Positions 25,201 to 40,200 of a DNA stretch of 64,000 nt are shown piece after piece. Under the pieces are notes generated by a model. The model saw only the letters and a program-made list of their open reading frames with translations. It made no database searches and was not told where the DNA came from. The position numbers were made by a program, and so were the translations under genes. The stretch spans positions 30,243,501 to 30,307,500 of the forward strand of contig CM059586.1 of NCBI GenBank assembly GCA_030407085.1, read 5' to 3'. This stretch comes from Trichopria drosophilae (Eukaryota; Arthropoda; Insecta; Hymenoptera; Diapriidae). The first letter of the stretch is position 1; the number at the start of each line of letters is the position of its first letter.

Positions 25201-28200
25201 ATCTCGAAAAAGTTTTGTTTGAAAACCAACGTCACGAATGCTTTTTTATTCAGACTTCGGATTATGAAATATTTTCTTATGAATTCATATCAATGCAGGA
25301 AAAGTTTTTTCGAGGATTAAAGGCCATGAATAATTATTAATTCTGAGTTACTAATCAATTCTGAGTTTTTGATTAAAAGAAAGCCGCTGAATTTGGAATA
25401 TGTAATGTTGGTTTTAAATCAATTTCCAATTACATTGGAGGTGGTTTATTATCCTTGATTATGTAATATGTACTATGTATAAATATTGTTTAATAAACTG
25501 CTAAGTATTTACAAAAAGTTATAAATACTCGTTTATTAAATATTGTAAAAATTCGTATTATAAATTCCGCTTGTAGCATAAACATGAATAAATGATTCAG
25601 AGTTACAAATTTGAATCCATTTAAATCCAATTCTGTTTGATGGGTATAGAATCATTAATATACGCATATCAAATTTTTATTTTGTGTACAAACATTTCTT
25701 AAAACATGGTGAACTCAAAAATATTCATGAGTGTTCGTTACACTACAAGAACTCGTGTCTCCTAAATGTAGACACAAACGTTTCATTTTATCTATCTTCG
25801 ATGGAAAGTATTTGGAAATTTGATAATTATTATTTGTGTCTGAATTTTAAAAGCGGTAAAAGAAATGAAGATGATATATTTTATGTCCAAAGTAAAATAA
25901 ATTTTGAGGTTGGAATTTCAATTTCGTTTGAAAATGAGTAATTTAGAATAATAACTAATGGATGCTTGACGTGTACATCCAAATAGCGGACAAATGACAG
26001 TGTTATTTAGTCATTACATGCGATTAATTGTGTCAGTTCTATGCTCGTCGTATTATACGTTAAAACGATAACAATGGCAATATTTTAAAGAGCCTTATTA
26101 ATAATTCAAGCCTCGATACCGCCAGTGCCTAAACAAAGAGGAAATTATTGCTTATTTTTTAAAAAAATGTGGCCTCTGTAAATGTGAAAAGAATGTTATC
26201 ATATCTTCGGTAAATTCCATTGTTCCTTGAATAATGAATATTTATTTTTTAATCCATTCATTTTAAATGAAAACGTCAGTCTTACAATATTTACAGATCC
26301 CTAAGTTCTCCTCGAATGGGAGATATTATTCTTGGTCTAAACTAGTATAATTTACAGGATGTTATTCATAACTTGTTTGCGCAAATGTGAATCACAATAG
26401 AAGTGCACGTATTACAATTTACCACTATGCACAAATTACAATTTCTGATAGATAAATAAATTTAGAGAAACATATTATAATAAACATTCTAACAAAGATT
26501 ACCTAACAAAGTGACAAAGACAAAATACATTACTATAAATTGAACTTTTCACAAGACATTTCAACTTATATTTATTTCTATTAAGATAGTAACAATTTAA
26601 ATTCTCCACGAATATGCGACTGATCATATTGCGCGTATCCACTAACTTGCAAATTCAATATGAATTCAGTAAGCAGTTGCATAATTATAGTACGATACGG
26701 GCGAATATCCAAAAAGTTCGAAGTCAACTTCAAATTTTTTGTAAAGTCTGTATACCGTATCTTTATTCAATTGACTAAAGTAGATCTTCGAAGCATTGGA
26801 CTGTGTATTGCTGTGCCTCCACACTGGTTTCAACTTCTTATCTAGGCCCAATTTGTGGATAGCAAATGTTTGATCACGTGATAGAGTCTCTACCTGCCAA
26901 CGGAACACATTTTATCTTGACTTTGATGCAACAGATCGTCATTTTTTACAAAATATATTCGTAATATCTATGTAATATAAGCTAGATCTTATAATGACTT
27001 TTGTAATGATTTATTAAATATATAAAGACTCTTACAATATTTTATAGCAGATATGAGAATTACAGTTATGTAAATGACATTTTTCTAAAACATTTTAGCG
27101 TTATTTTCCATTTTATTGAATACAAATTTTTCATTGTTATCTGTTTTTTCATGTTCTGTACCGAAAACTCAAAGATGTACTGTTCAATTTCACAATAAAA
27201 GTTATGATTTATTTTGAGTATTGTAATTACTCATATAACTGCATAAAAAATGTAAAAGCTTCAAAATATGTGTATATTACAAACATTGTCTTACGTGGTT
27301 TTATTACGATTTATACAATGTGGTAAATATATAAACATGAACTGTTATTTGTAAGCGTACCTTAGCGATAATGTCGTAATTTATCAAACATGGAGTGCAA
27401 TAAAGATAATAAGGAGTCCAATGGTCATCGGCGTAAACTGTAAGATCAGTATGAATTAAATACTCAACGAACTCCCGCCAAGTTGGTTCAGTTCCAGCTG
27501 GCTTTGGTACTCCACTTTTTCGAATATACTGATCCGGTCGAGGGGCAGGGTAGTTGGAATCTAAATTTTAAAGAACTTATTATTGAATTTATATTGAAAT
27601 TACGAATGCTTATTCTAGTTTTGCAATTTTAAATTGTGAGAATAATTATATAAATTAATATGAGAAAATACATAAAAATAAAAACTATTCTCTAAATTTA
27701 ATGGAGTGGAGGTTTGTTGAATAGTAAGCAAATATTGTATTTGGAATTCATATATGGGATTCAAAATCTATTCATAACAAATGAAAATGTTTATTCTTAA
27801 TACAACATTTTCACGGCTTAACTCTGATAATTTAATTTGTAATTAATTTGTAATAATTAACTCTGATAACTCCAAGTAAATTTATAGAGCGAAATGGGTA
27901 TGGTTTTTTGTCAGAGTAAAATTTCAAGCTTTCACGTTTAAAAGTATGTACTTAAGTTGAGTATATTAAGTAAACAGGAGTGTTTAGTATTGAGTTAACT
28001 ATTACATTTTAAATACTGCGTTTTAGGTGATTAATGAAGTGGCTTAAACAAGTGAAAATTCATTTAACCCCTTTACAGTTAAATTTGTCTTCTTAATGAA
28101 GTGTATCCATAGCTTAGTTGTTTTCAGTACAACCCTAAGTGCTTTGTATGATTTGAATTATGTCGGGGTAGTAGCGTAAGGTAGCCTGAACGCAAACTTT

Positions 28201-31200
28201 AATTATGTCAGTTTAACAAATTTATTTGGGCCTTTCATAAGTGGTCTTCCAATGGCAACAGTGAACATTTGTTAATTAACTCCATTTCATATTTTCTTCT
28301 TCCGATGACGAATATGCGAATAAAACCAGTCGAATGGATTATTCAAGTTCCTTATTTTGAAAGAAAAATACTAAAATCTTGATTTTGTGTGGTAAATGTT
28401 ACTTTATACTTTACTGGTAAAGTCTCACGAAAAATATTTTGTGCCAACAAAAACGTATATTTGTAAGTAATTCAATTTTTTATTGTTTTATATATAAGAG
28501 ATAACATTTACAAACAGTAATTGCAATAAATACCACATCAATGTTCAAGATTGCATGGTATAATCTTATTATAATTCCGATCGACTAAATGTTGACTAAA
28601 TATCGTAGTATAGTCAATTGCGTCGCAAAAGTATTTACGTTGTAATCCAATGAAAGAATCAATTTTGCTTAGTCGGTTACTTATGGAAATGTGATAAACA
28701 TAAATGTAGTGCAGCAAAAAATTGCTTGTAAAATTGACCGATTATTTAAATACGTTACTAAAGACTTATAAGCTTCATACCCTCATTAATTTTCTAACGA
28801 AATCAAAATTATTTATTTTCAAATTAATCAGATCTTTTCTGCATAGTGCCATTCATACATACCTCGAAATTTGTTGACTATCGACGCACCATATTTTTTG
28901 TAAAAATGATAAGATCCATGCTCTCTCCCAGCAACAGAGTTTTCTAATTTGTCACGATAAGCACTCAAGAGTCTTTCGAAAGGATGACGGACAATCATGA
29001 ACTTCATAGAGTTTTTTAAAATCTAAAATTACAATTGATTTAATGATTTTTTTTCTTCATCTATATAAATACTTTATCCACTTCAATATACTTATTTGCT
29101 CATTATAGATGAATTAAATGATTTTAATGTAAACCATATATATCCTAAATTAGTCAACAATTATAATATTTCTATATTATTGAAAATCCTACTAACAAAT
29201 TTTTATGCATTATTGGTAAAGTATTATTTGTATACAAAGAAATTTCTTCCATCTTGTAATGTGATGTGGAGGATAGAAAAATACAAAGCGCATACAAAAT
29301 TAGAGAATGAAAATAGCCTTTACCTTTTCAAGTAATAAACTTAGATTTCCAGAAGATATATATTTAAATAATTTATAAGTGGGGTAATGTATACGTATCA
29401 TAGGAAGTATATTTTCATTACAGCTTAGAAGATATTATTTTTTAAATGTAATATTCAATTCTATGCATGAAATGTGAATCTTAGGGTTTTTTATGTATGA
29501 TTGACAAAAAAACGACTTTTTAAATAAAATAACATTAAAATACTTTCGATAACTCTGAATTCTATTTCAAGTTGTTAATGAATCAATGATGGTTACAAGA
29601 AATGAAGCCTCCTTTTTATATCCATCTAAAATCTTATTATATAACAGTGTGCAACAAAAAATCAGTGATGTTTATTTTAAAATGCTTGTGCTTATTGAAT
29701 GTTTAGGTTTCAATAAACAAGAAAATATTTAAACTAATTTTTAACTTGTCGAGGCCCTTAAAAAGGGGGTTTAAATTATAAAAAATACCTATTTGGTACT
29801 TTTTGAAGCCCTCTAATAAAAATATGAAGGCATAAAAAGCTCTAGTAGGGCTTAAAAGAAGGCTGAAACCTTTAGGAACCAAAACTGAAAAGTGATGTGC
29901 AAATTTTGGTGTGCTAGAATGGACTAAGTACCCCTAACGTACACTATTTGATATTTCAGTTAATGATATTCAAATAATTAGGACTGTAAACATTGGTGGA
30001 AAGCAATTCCCCATAATTCAATTAGCTTGAAACTAGTTAATCGATCGTTTTTATGAAAGTCAGAATTAGACATTCTATAGAATATGCAGAACATTTTTCA
30101 AATATACTGTTTTGGCGATTTTTATTTGTTTGAAGAGAAAAACACAATGAAGCGTGAAATACCAAGAAAATCACATTTCGGAAATTCTTGCCACTAGGAA
30201 GTAATGAAAGAAAGGATCAATATTGTACATTGTCAAATGAGGACATACGTTTCAATTAAAATGGACATTTTTTAATTTTTCTGCTTTCCCAATAATATCA
30301 ATGAAATGAGCATAATGTATTTTGGTACTTTGTACAATACCTCACTGCAAATTTAAGAAAGCTTATATTTTGTTGTGCAGTATTGGTAATAATAACGAAA
30401 TATTTCCATTTTGAAATTTAAATCTGCCAAAATTCATATTCATAAGCAGCAATCCCAAAAACCTCCAAGTAACAAGTTTCAGACCAATCCGATTATAAGG
30501 AATTGCTTTCCACCGATGTTTACCTTCCTAGTTATTTTGACTGAAATATCAAATATAAATTAGAGGTACCCTTTAAATTCAGTTGCACCAAAATTTTCAC
30601 ATCACTTTTCAGTTTTCGATCTTAAAGTTCAAGGTTTCAGACTTCTTTTAGATTAGTACATTTTTATGCTTTCACATTTTCTTGTTAGAGGACATCAAAA
30701 AAATCTATTTTTTGATACTTTACCCCTCCCCCTTCTTAAGTAGTTAAAAAAGTTTATTGACACCTAAACATGCAATAAACACAGAAATTTAAAAATAAAC
30801 ACAAGGTCATTGATTTTTTTTAATACAGTGTAATTATAATGCGATATATTACACTTACATCGTCAGCTTCAGGATAATCTAATTCTGGCATTACTCTTCT
30901 AGCTATAGTTGATAATTGTTCTTTTCCATTCGAAAGTTCTTCTTTCGATACACCCTTTAGTAGGCACATGTTATACGTCCAAGATGTGCTTCCAGATTTG
31001 TATATTGGACAATAAGAAATTCCATGTTCTCTAAAGGGACAATAATCATAGCAAAGTTAATAAATTTCTTATTTTTGTTACTTATATGTTAATGCAAATT
31101 TTAAAAAAGTTGCTTTCGTTTTTCACGTGCTATTATTGTAAAAAGTGTACACATGCACTGTACGAACATAAATTAAATTGTTCTTTATGGAAGTGGTGCA

Positions 31201-34200
31201 TGTATTATATCTTGTGTAAGAATAAAACATTCTCGATTATTGAGATATTCAGTGTTCAAACACTTCTGAAATATCCAGTTTACGTACATGTTCCATTTTT
31301 ATGTTTCATGCAATTCAAAAAACAATTAATTCAACTGAAGTGTACTAGAATGGACAAATGTATAGTAAATAAAACCGCAAAACACCATATGAACAAATTA
31401 TTCTATTAAATAAAATAAAGCTATAATGTTGTCGAATTCAAAGATTATTAAGAACAAAAAAATACTTTTTAATTAGAGTATTCAACTATTCACTAATATA
31501 AAATCATTATGATGATCAAATTCCATTTTTTTTAATTGGTGAGAACGTTAAATTAGAAAGATTTGTTATCATCCGTCAGCAACATTACATAATTTAGTCA
31601 GCATTCCAACAAACATCGTTTAAATAAAAAATTACTTTTTAATTATAGGTTGGGTTGAATTTGTATGATTTACCTGTTAAAGTAAAACACGCTGTACTGA
31701 GGAGCTGGCGGTTCTTTAAAAAGGACTTCTTCGTCGTATCCCCTGTACGGTCCTAGCTTGTACTTTCCACAAATCTTCTGTACGTTTGCAATTCGATCAG
31801 CATTTTCTGACGAGGCTTCATTCTAAAATAAATTACTGATTTGTGTTATGTATACTTATAATATAAATTATTCGTGTAGGTTCTAATCTAATCTAGTGTA
31901 TGGAGGGTGTCTAAGAAATTACCATAGTATTTCTAGAGATGATTCTCCGTGATATTTCAAACCGAAATATCCTTTACCAAAATTGGATCTGAGGCTCAGA
32001 ATTTTTTAGGAGATAACTTCATAAATATTCATCGCATGTCAAATAATTCGTACAGGTGAATTGTAGGCCTAAGAAAGTGCTTGAAAATGAGCCCTCGCTC
32101 AATGAAATAACTTAAAAGAGAGCCGAGTTATTGTAAAAAAATGTAATTTTTTTTCTAAACTTCAATGGCTCGACACTCTAATTCTGAGCCTCAGATTCAA
32201 TTGTGGTACACAATTTTGTCACCTACTGAAATATTGCTTATCAGCCCTCAATCTTCGTGTATTTAATAAGGTTATTCGGAATGGCTTGTTGAACAAGAAA
32301 CACATGGCAATTCCTATATCACTTTTTGACTTTAACCCTTTGAAGCACGGTGGTCCTCTCAGGGACCACCTTTTCTGGCAGATAATTTCATTTATAAAAA
32401 TTCAATTTTGAGGTATTCAAAAATATTGGTTGGTTTTTCTAGTAGCTAATGTATTTGTCAACAATATTATACCACCAATATTCAAATTTCATTGATTGTA
32501 AAAGTGTTATAAATAAACAAAGACTAAAAAATGCAGTTTTTTTTTGAAAAAAAATGTTTTCCACCTTATTTCAGTTTTGATTTTCATGGCAATTTTTACT
32601 AAAGGGGTTTTATGTTCGCTGATGACGAATCCGGGGTCAGATTTCCAAAATTCAAAATGGCTGTACAACAATTTTAAAAATAACGTGTATTTAACGCTGA
32701 AAACATCTATTTTATTTTTGGGGCCCCGAAATACGCATATGTAATACATTTAAAATTTTTATGGCTGATTCATCTCGATCAAATAACCTTTTTCACATTT
32801 GGTCCGCAATCTTGGATCCGCCATTCTCAGTATTGAACATTTCAGACCATAGTCGTTATCCGTGATTCCGACAACTCCCGTGTTACAAGTTTCATCTGGA
32901 TCAAGTTACTTTTTCCTAGTTTGTTCCGCCATCTTGGAAGCGCCAGTTTGAATTTTGTAAAATCTGAGGTCATATTCATAATCAGTGACCTCGAAAACCC
33001 CCGAGTAATAAATTCCGACCATTTTCCATGTACAGAAAAATGTGTTCTTCAAAGGGTTAAATAAATTCTTTATATTTTATGGAAACAGTTAAACGATGGA
33101 ATAACGTACATTACCGCTAGACACCAAAATTTCGCAAGTGCGCATGTGCAAAGGACGTTCAAACCTTCTTTTCCGCCCGTCGGGATTTTTTATATTTTTA
33201 AAAAATATGTATAATAGTTTTTATTTTTAAATTTCTAGTCATATTCAATACTTCTCCATACTATATGACTAGTAATGTTCAATGGCCAATAATTCTGTAA
33301 AAAAATCCTTAAATTGTTGTTTTATTAATCTTACTCATTTCTTGTATGGAAAATTATACGTAACTTTTAAAATCGTTCTTAATTTTAACAGGTCAAAAGT
33401 AAAGTAAAGTTATGAATCACCGCATTGTGACGTAGTCATACATTTTCTCAAGTAACTGTAACAAATCTTTTTGTGGTACTTATTAAAATCCATAATACTA
33501 GATAATTACTAGAAATGATTTTCTGACTGAATTAGTTCTTACAAGTTAAAAGAACGCAAAAGTACTCAGAAACTGTAAATGTTATAATTTAAAAGTTCTT
33601 CTAACAAAATGTCCATAGAACCGTAAGAAAAATGTGGAAAATATTATAACAAATTATAACTTTAGAATTTTTAAAGTGAAAAGCCGTAGTTAATAATATG
33701 TTAATTGTACAATAACAATTTTTACTATTATATGAGGTTATCGATTGTATTGAGTTGAATTTACTGCATCAGAATTATTTAAAGAAGCTATCTAATTGTA
33801 TTGTTATTAAGTTGCATTTGAGGTGCGTATTTAAATATCAGGAAATAGCACATGGAACATTATTGGCTTGTTTACTATACAAAGGTAGTGAACACATTAC
33901 CTCCCAAATTGCACTCTCGCACCGTCTAAAATTACACTGCAAAGAAGCTGGACAAAAAAATTGAAAAGAATCTTGTCGACCCGGGAAAAAATGATTTATA
34001 TCTGGATCATATATGCACCATATATGATCATACATCTTCATATAAGATTCATATATCATTATATATGATTCGTATATAATCCAGATATGTTTATGTATGC
34101 TCGTATATGTATTTTGACCTGATATAAATATAAATAATCAGATTTAGCTATATATGAATATATATGGGATATATATGCTCATATATGCTCATATATGATT

Positions 34201-37200
34201 ATATATTACTATATCAGGTCAAAATCAATATATGAGCATACATAAACATATCTGGATTATATATGAATCTTATATGATGATATATGAATCATATATGATG
34301 ATGTATTATCATATATGGTGCATATATGATCCGGATATAAATCATTTTTTCCCGGGGACTATTTTCGAGGGGTTCAGGCAAGGAACAGTTTGACCCAAAA
34401 CGAATTATAACACGACCGTTTTTTATGTGATAATCACTAAAAAAAGGAGTTAAAAAAACATATCCAAAATCGCCAAAAATCGGCGTGGGGGAAAGTTATT
34501 TTTTATTTCAAAATAGACTTAATTTCATAAACAAATGGTTGTATAACTTTCCAATGACGCATTAGAGCACAAAACATGTGAAACAAAAGTTATGGGAAAT
34601 GAAAAAATCTGTAAAAAAGGTAGATACAATCATTTCTCTCTCTTTTGGCATTTTTGATGTAATGGTTTGGAAAGTTGCACCTGATCAAAACGAGCTTTAT
34701 TGTTCTATTTTTTGTAAGGTATATTATATACAATTTCTTCGGTGTATTTTTGACGTTGAAAATGCTAACTCCTGCAACTTTTATTTCTCATGTTTTGGGT
34801 TCTAATGCGTGATTTAAAAGTTACAACCATTTGTTTATAAAATTAGGCCTATTTGGTAATAAAAATCAAGATTTTCCCCACTTGGATTTTCGATGTCTTA
34901 TAACTATTTTTTAAATTAATTATCACGTAAAAATCGGCTATTTTGCAATATGTTTTAAGTTACTTCCTTTTTTTCATTCGTTTCCTGGACTAGTGCTCTT
35001 TCAAATGGCGTAATTAAAATTGACAAACAAACTATATTTGCATTACTATTGGTGAATTTATTTAAAAAAATGTGATTTTTCTTTATTTTCAAATACTTTA
35101 TACGAGAACGGAATTTTAACGACGGGAAAGTGCATAAAAATTAAGTTCGTTTTGTGAGTACAAAAAGCACTGGAAAGATACTTTAGATTTTGCTTGTTTT
35201 TGCATACAATATTCAACACCGACTTATTTGGTGACAACTTCTTATCAAATTCGGAATTTGTTAATCTAAGGATTGTATAATATTTACAGATGATATAAAT
35301 ATTCTTGCATTGTGTACGTGATCATTGAATTCAAATGAGACATCAACTTTTCAATTATAATTTATTTAAACAAGTTACTTCAACAATGTTTTTAAAAATT
35401 GTTAACAGAAACTTGTCCATCTGATCAACTCCAAATATGAAACTTAGAGATTTTTTGGGTCGCTGAAGATGTGATTAGAAGTTCGATATTAAAAATTTAT
35501 TTCAATATAAAAAATATATAGGGTCAGGAGTTGGTCATTATATCCTAGTAACATAGGCAGACAAATATAATATTACCTAAGTAAAATAAAACGTGACGAC
35601 TATTTATTATGCAATTAATGCGATTTATTATTATTAGCTGATTGACATACATTCTTGCCTATATGTCATAAAATATCATATACAAGAAGGGTCAGAGAGA
35701 TCTTCATAACTCGATTAATGATTGAACATCAAACTTGTTACAAAAAGATCTTTTTCTATCCCTTTGTGTATAATACTATTTTATTTACTGACTCTTTGTG
35801 CACGACACAATTTTTATATTCTTGAAGTAGGTATAAACTTTGAAATGAAAAATTATCCTAATTTGGATGATATGACTGTCCTCCTGGACTGCAATCCTTA
35901 CACTTTAAAGCCGAAGAAATTTATTATAATTAATTATAATTTATTTCACCTGCGATCAATATTAAATTATTAGTTGTCTAGTCATTTGGTGACAGAATTC
36001 CATCATGCGGAATTTTTTAACAAGATTCTGTATACTGTCAATTATTATAAGATTTGTAACTTTTGTTATTTTTATTGCAAATTTGTCTTCTAATGTTTAC
36101 TTGGGTAGTTATAATTGTTCCTAAACAAGAATACGTCTTCTCATTATGTTTATATAAATAAATCTAATAGATAATCAAAGATACATTTTTTTAATTTTAA
36201 TACCACATGAAATATTTTCCAACTACTTTGATGAAATTGCAACTCTCAACTAAAAGTGAATCTAACATTTGTACAAAATTAAGTTATAAGATTACCGGAA
36301 TTATTTCCAATTGAAATTATTAAACTTACAATAATTTGTTGCAAACTACCAAGATTCCAAAATTGTTCGTAATCTTGACCATTAAGTGCATCGATAATTA
36401 ATAAGATTCCACCACAAAAAATAATAAACACTAGCACTCTCGCAAGATTCCGTTTTTGAAGATGTAAAAACATGATTTAGATGTGAAGACTAACTTCAAC
36501 GAAAGTGTTCAGCGATACACTTGACAATTACATTTCTTGGTCTTGTATATAAAAATACATATAAATGTTTCATTTCACTGAGTATTTTAGGCAAAAGTTG
36601 CGTTGTTTGATGAATAAACATCTAAGATAGTCGATAGCGAGATTCGTACTGCTCATCAGTGTCTCGTGTAACTACCGGTGGATTAACTGGTTTCTTGGGA
36701 AATCTAGTGGAGGGGACATTCACCTTGAGGGGCACATTGCTCTATGGAATACTGATATGAAATAAAACCGATCTTTTTCCGATGTATAGGAAATAGAGGA
36801 ATCAAAGCAATCTTCAATTGTCAAAACAACTGAATTCTGAGAATATAATTAAGTTAATTTAAAAATTTAATCTATTTAAATTTGTGTCGGGAATATTCAA
36901 TGTGCAGGGTATTTACTTTTTTTTGTAAAATACCATCTGCATTTTTCAATGAAGATGGGAAATTAGATTTTAAATAAAATTATACAAAATATGTAGAGGA
37001 AAGGAACCTGTTGTGCAGCAGATTCGGTAGTGCAGCACCCGTATTTCATGACTTGTGTGTCTCCCTATTGTTATGAAACTGTTATCAATATCTAGTCTCA
37101 TTATAAGCTTGTTTTCTAATAAACGCCGAACCGATAACAGTTGCACACATTTTCTGAACACAATGTGTTCATATACTAAGTTTCGTTTTCTAATGTTTTT

Positions 37201-40200
37201 TCAAAATGAACCTGATTATTATGTACATTAATCCTTTGACGCTGAGATGTGCTTTTTTTCTACATGGATTTCAGACTCGTAAATTTACTAGAAAAAAGGG
37301 TAGAAAAGTTTAAAAATACTCATTTTCGACTTTTTTCGGTGTTGCTCTTTCGAATGGCATGGGTAAAATTTAAAAAAAATGACATTTACCGCCTTCTCTA
37401 AAATACAAAATAAAATCACATTTTTGCCTTATAATTTTTGTTTTCAATTGCAATTTTTTATATCATATCGCATACTGAGCATCGTATGAAGTATCAGAAA
37501 CATGTACATTGTACATTTTGTTCTTTTCTGATTTTGAACAACAAATGGAGCCTATAACGAAAAAATATTTCGAAATTTTGTTTATGGCGAGCAGAATGGT
37601 AGAAATTGCGCCCGAATTCGATTGAAACTTTTTACTCCGAGGTTTTTGGGGTCGCTGATTACGAATCTGAAGTCAGACTCCAATATTTCAAAATAGCGCA
37701 CACAAAATGGCGAACTATTTTTTCAGAGTTTGCTCGATATCGATTGGTGGGCCAATTTTTCAACATTTTTTGCAATTGCCCTTTGTCTTTGAAAGATCAC
37801 AGTTTAACAATTCATAACGCATTTGCAAATTCGAATTCCTTTTTTTTTGTTTCTGATTCTTCTATCGGCGTTTTACTACACCCAATGGAGTTATTCCAGC
37901 TGCAGCGGATAAAAAGGAGACTGGTTTCGAATCCTTTACTGTTATGAAATTCATTACACTATTTTTTCAATAGAGTCAGAAAGAGAAAAAGGAATTAGAG
38001 TCTTTCGAAAGTTGACTGTGCTTTTTCTCTTTTACATGGAATTATTATACTTCTCAGGTCAAACAGTTAGGTATAGAATACGATCATCAAAATTGAACGA
38101 ATCGATCAAAAGCTATAGACAATAATAAAAACCCTCTGTACAGCAGGTGCCTCTCCCCTATAAAGTTAATGTTACGTACTTACTGTTTAAGATGTACAAT
38201 TTTGTCAACAAATGTTCTACTGCAGTCACGTTTATTTCTTATCAGTAACAAAACAACATTTGAATAAACAACTGTACCGTGCAATTTCCCCGCAATGAAT
38301 TGGTCCAAATTCATTATTGAAATATACAACATCAAATGATGAAAAAAAACTCATCTGTCAGATGTGCATATAGAAACTCAGACTAAATCATTTATATTTT
38401 AGAAAATACTACCGGCTGTAATAAATAACAGTAATGATGACGGGAGTCGTCAATAAACTACGTTACAAATTTTTGATACTTTTGACCCCCCCCCCTCCTC
38501 TCCCGTATACAATTTTATAATTTCTGTACATACATTTTATATAGAGAGTAGTTCCTGACGACCAAGTAAACACATATTTGAATGCATTCAAATTTTCAAT
38601 ATTTTTTAATACATTTCATTCCACATTATACGTGACTTAAATGTTACTTAAATGTATTCAAACTTTTAATGCTATTAAATACATTTTAATAGATTTTTGT
38701 GGACATAAATAACATTTATAGGTATTCGAAATTCTCTATACCTTTGAATCCTTTTTAGATTATTGGGTATTGTATGGTACTTTATAGTTCTAAATCTTGA
38801 AAGCAACATTCTGTCAACTACAACTTGTTTTTGGGCTAATTCTACTATTGGTAAATATTATATCCACTACCACTATAGTTTTATAGTTTATCCATTAATC
38901 CTTTGGTTTTCTTTGTCAGGGGTTGCTTTGAGAACCGTTTGAATTAGAGTTAAAACTTTTTCATTATCTAAATTTGAATTTCGATTTCGATGATTAAAGT
39001 ATTTCACGAAACGTCCAAATGCTTTGTTTTGAAAATGCCCACTTTAGATTTGAGACTATGATCCAAATCTGTCTTTCACTATTTCACGGTGTAGAAAATT
39101 ATTCATGCTATATCGCCAGTTAGATTTGCATCATCAGACGTCTTACGAAGATGAAAACTCATAGGGAATTTCCTACCGAGTCATTATGCAGTTGAATGCA
39201 ATATTCGCTATGATAATAGAGCCCGGACTCGCGATATTGAGGTAAGAAAATAATTAGACACACGTATTGCGTGCGAAGTGAGTCAGGCTAGCAAAACACC
39301 CCCGTGCCTCTTACCCCCAACTGGTGCATGCGTCCATGCAAATGTATACATTATCACAATTTGCCCGTCGTTCATCACGCCATGCCGGATTTATACTTTT
39401 CTGATTCCTGATCCATAATTTTTTTCGATTTTCCGGATATGTTGCATATTTGTTATAAATTTGTAAATTACTTCTATTTTAAAATTTAATTTCATCTGAA
39501 AGAAATTTTGCTTTTAAGTAAGAACCAATGATGTGTCCTAACATAATAATAATATTAACAACAATAATAACTTGTATTTATTAACCAACAAGATCAAATA
39601 CAAAATAACCCAGGTTGAAAAGTTTATAGAAATGTTATAAACTTTTAATATAGTTTGTGTGTAAAAATGTATATGGTAAAGTATTTATAAAGTTAGTATA
39701 TTTTATAAGCATTTTGTAAAATTTTATGAAATTTGCATATTTAGGTACTGCTTTTTGCAAAAACTCACTCAAAAAGATATTTCAAAAAAATGAAATTATG
39801 ATTTGATTAGGATATAAGTCTGAACTAACAACATATAAGTTGTAAAATTTAATTTTTGTTCGTACAAAATGGTAAACATAATTTAATAAAAATATGAATA
39901 AAGATGGAATTCTTCAAAAAATTCAGAATATACTACAATGAGTGCAAAATTGAATTCTGTTTATTCAGAAGGAGGAAATATTTTTTGACTAAATTGAATA
40001 CAATTGTTTTATAATGAATTTATAATATTATTTCTCTATAAACACTTTATAAAGTTTTTATGAAACTTTTATCGTTTTATTTACCTGGGTCCATGCTAAT
40101 TTTTTAAAACTTCTATAAAACTTTTCCACCTGATTTAACTGCAGTTAAACCAGACCACGCTAGGATAAAATCTGTATAAAGTATTTAGATATAAATTATT

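Larger units (their letters stand above)
22523..26570. other. TOGARAM intron 4, left part
   Basis: No exon is seen apart from a read-through frame to 22630. Two adjacent inverted repeats lie at 23562-23719 and 23736-23926. 25010-25640 carries diverged GAATTC/ATTGAATC words in both orientations. The rest is AT-rich without recognisable content. Confidence 0.45.

Noticed and set aside
31086..31409. 107-codon plus frame beside sulfotransferase exon 3
   Set aside because: Cys/Lys/Tyr-rich with no motif; it lies in the intron of the opposite-strand gene and resembles other AT-rich chance frames.
39160..39400. GC-richer patch as a possible RNA gene or exon
   Set aside because: No stem-loop symmetry, tRNA boxes or open frame could be defended; probably a decayed repeat.
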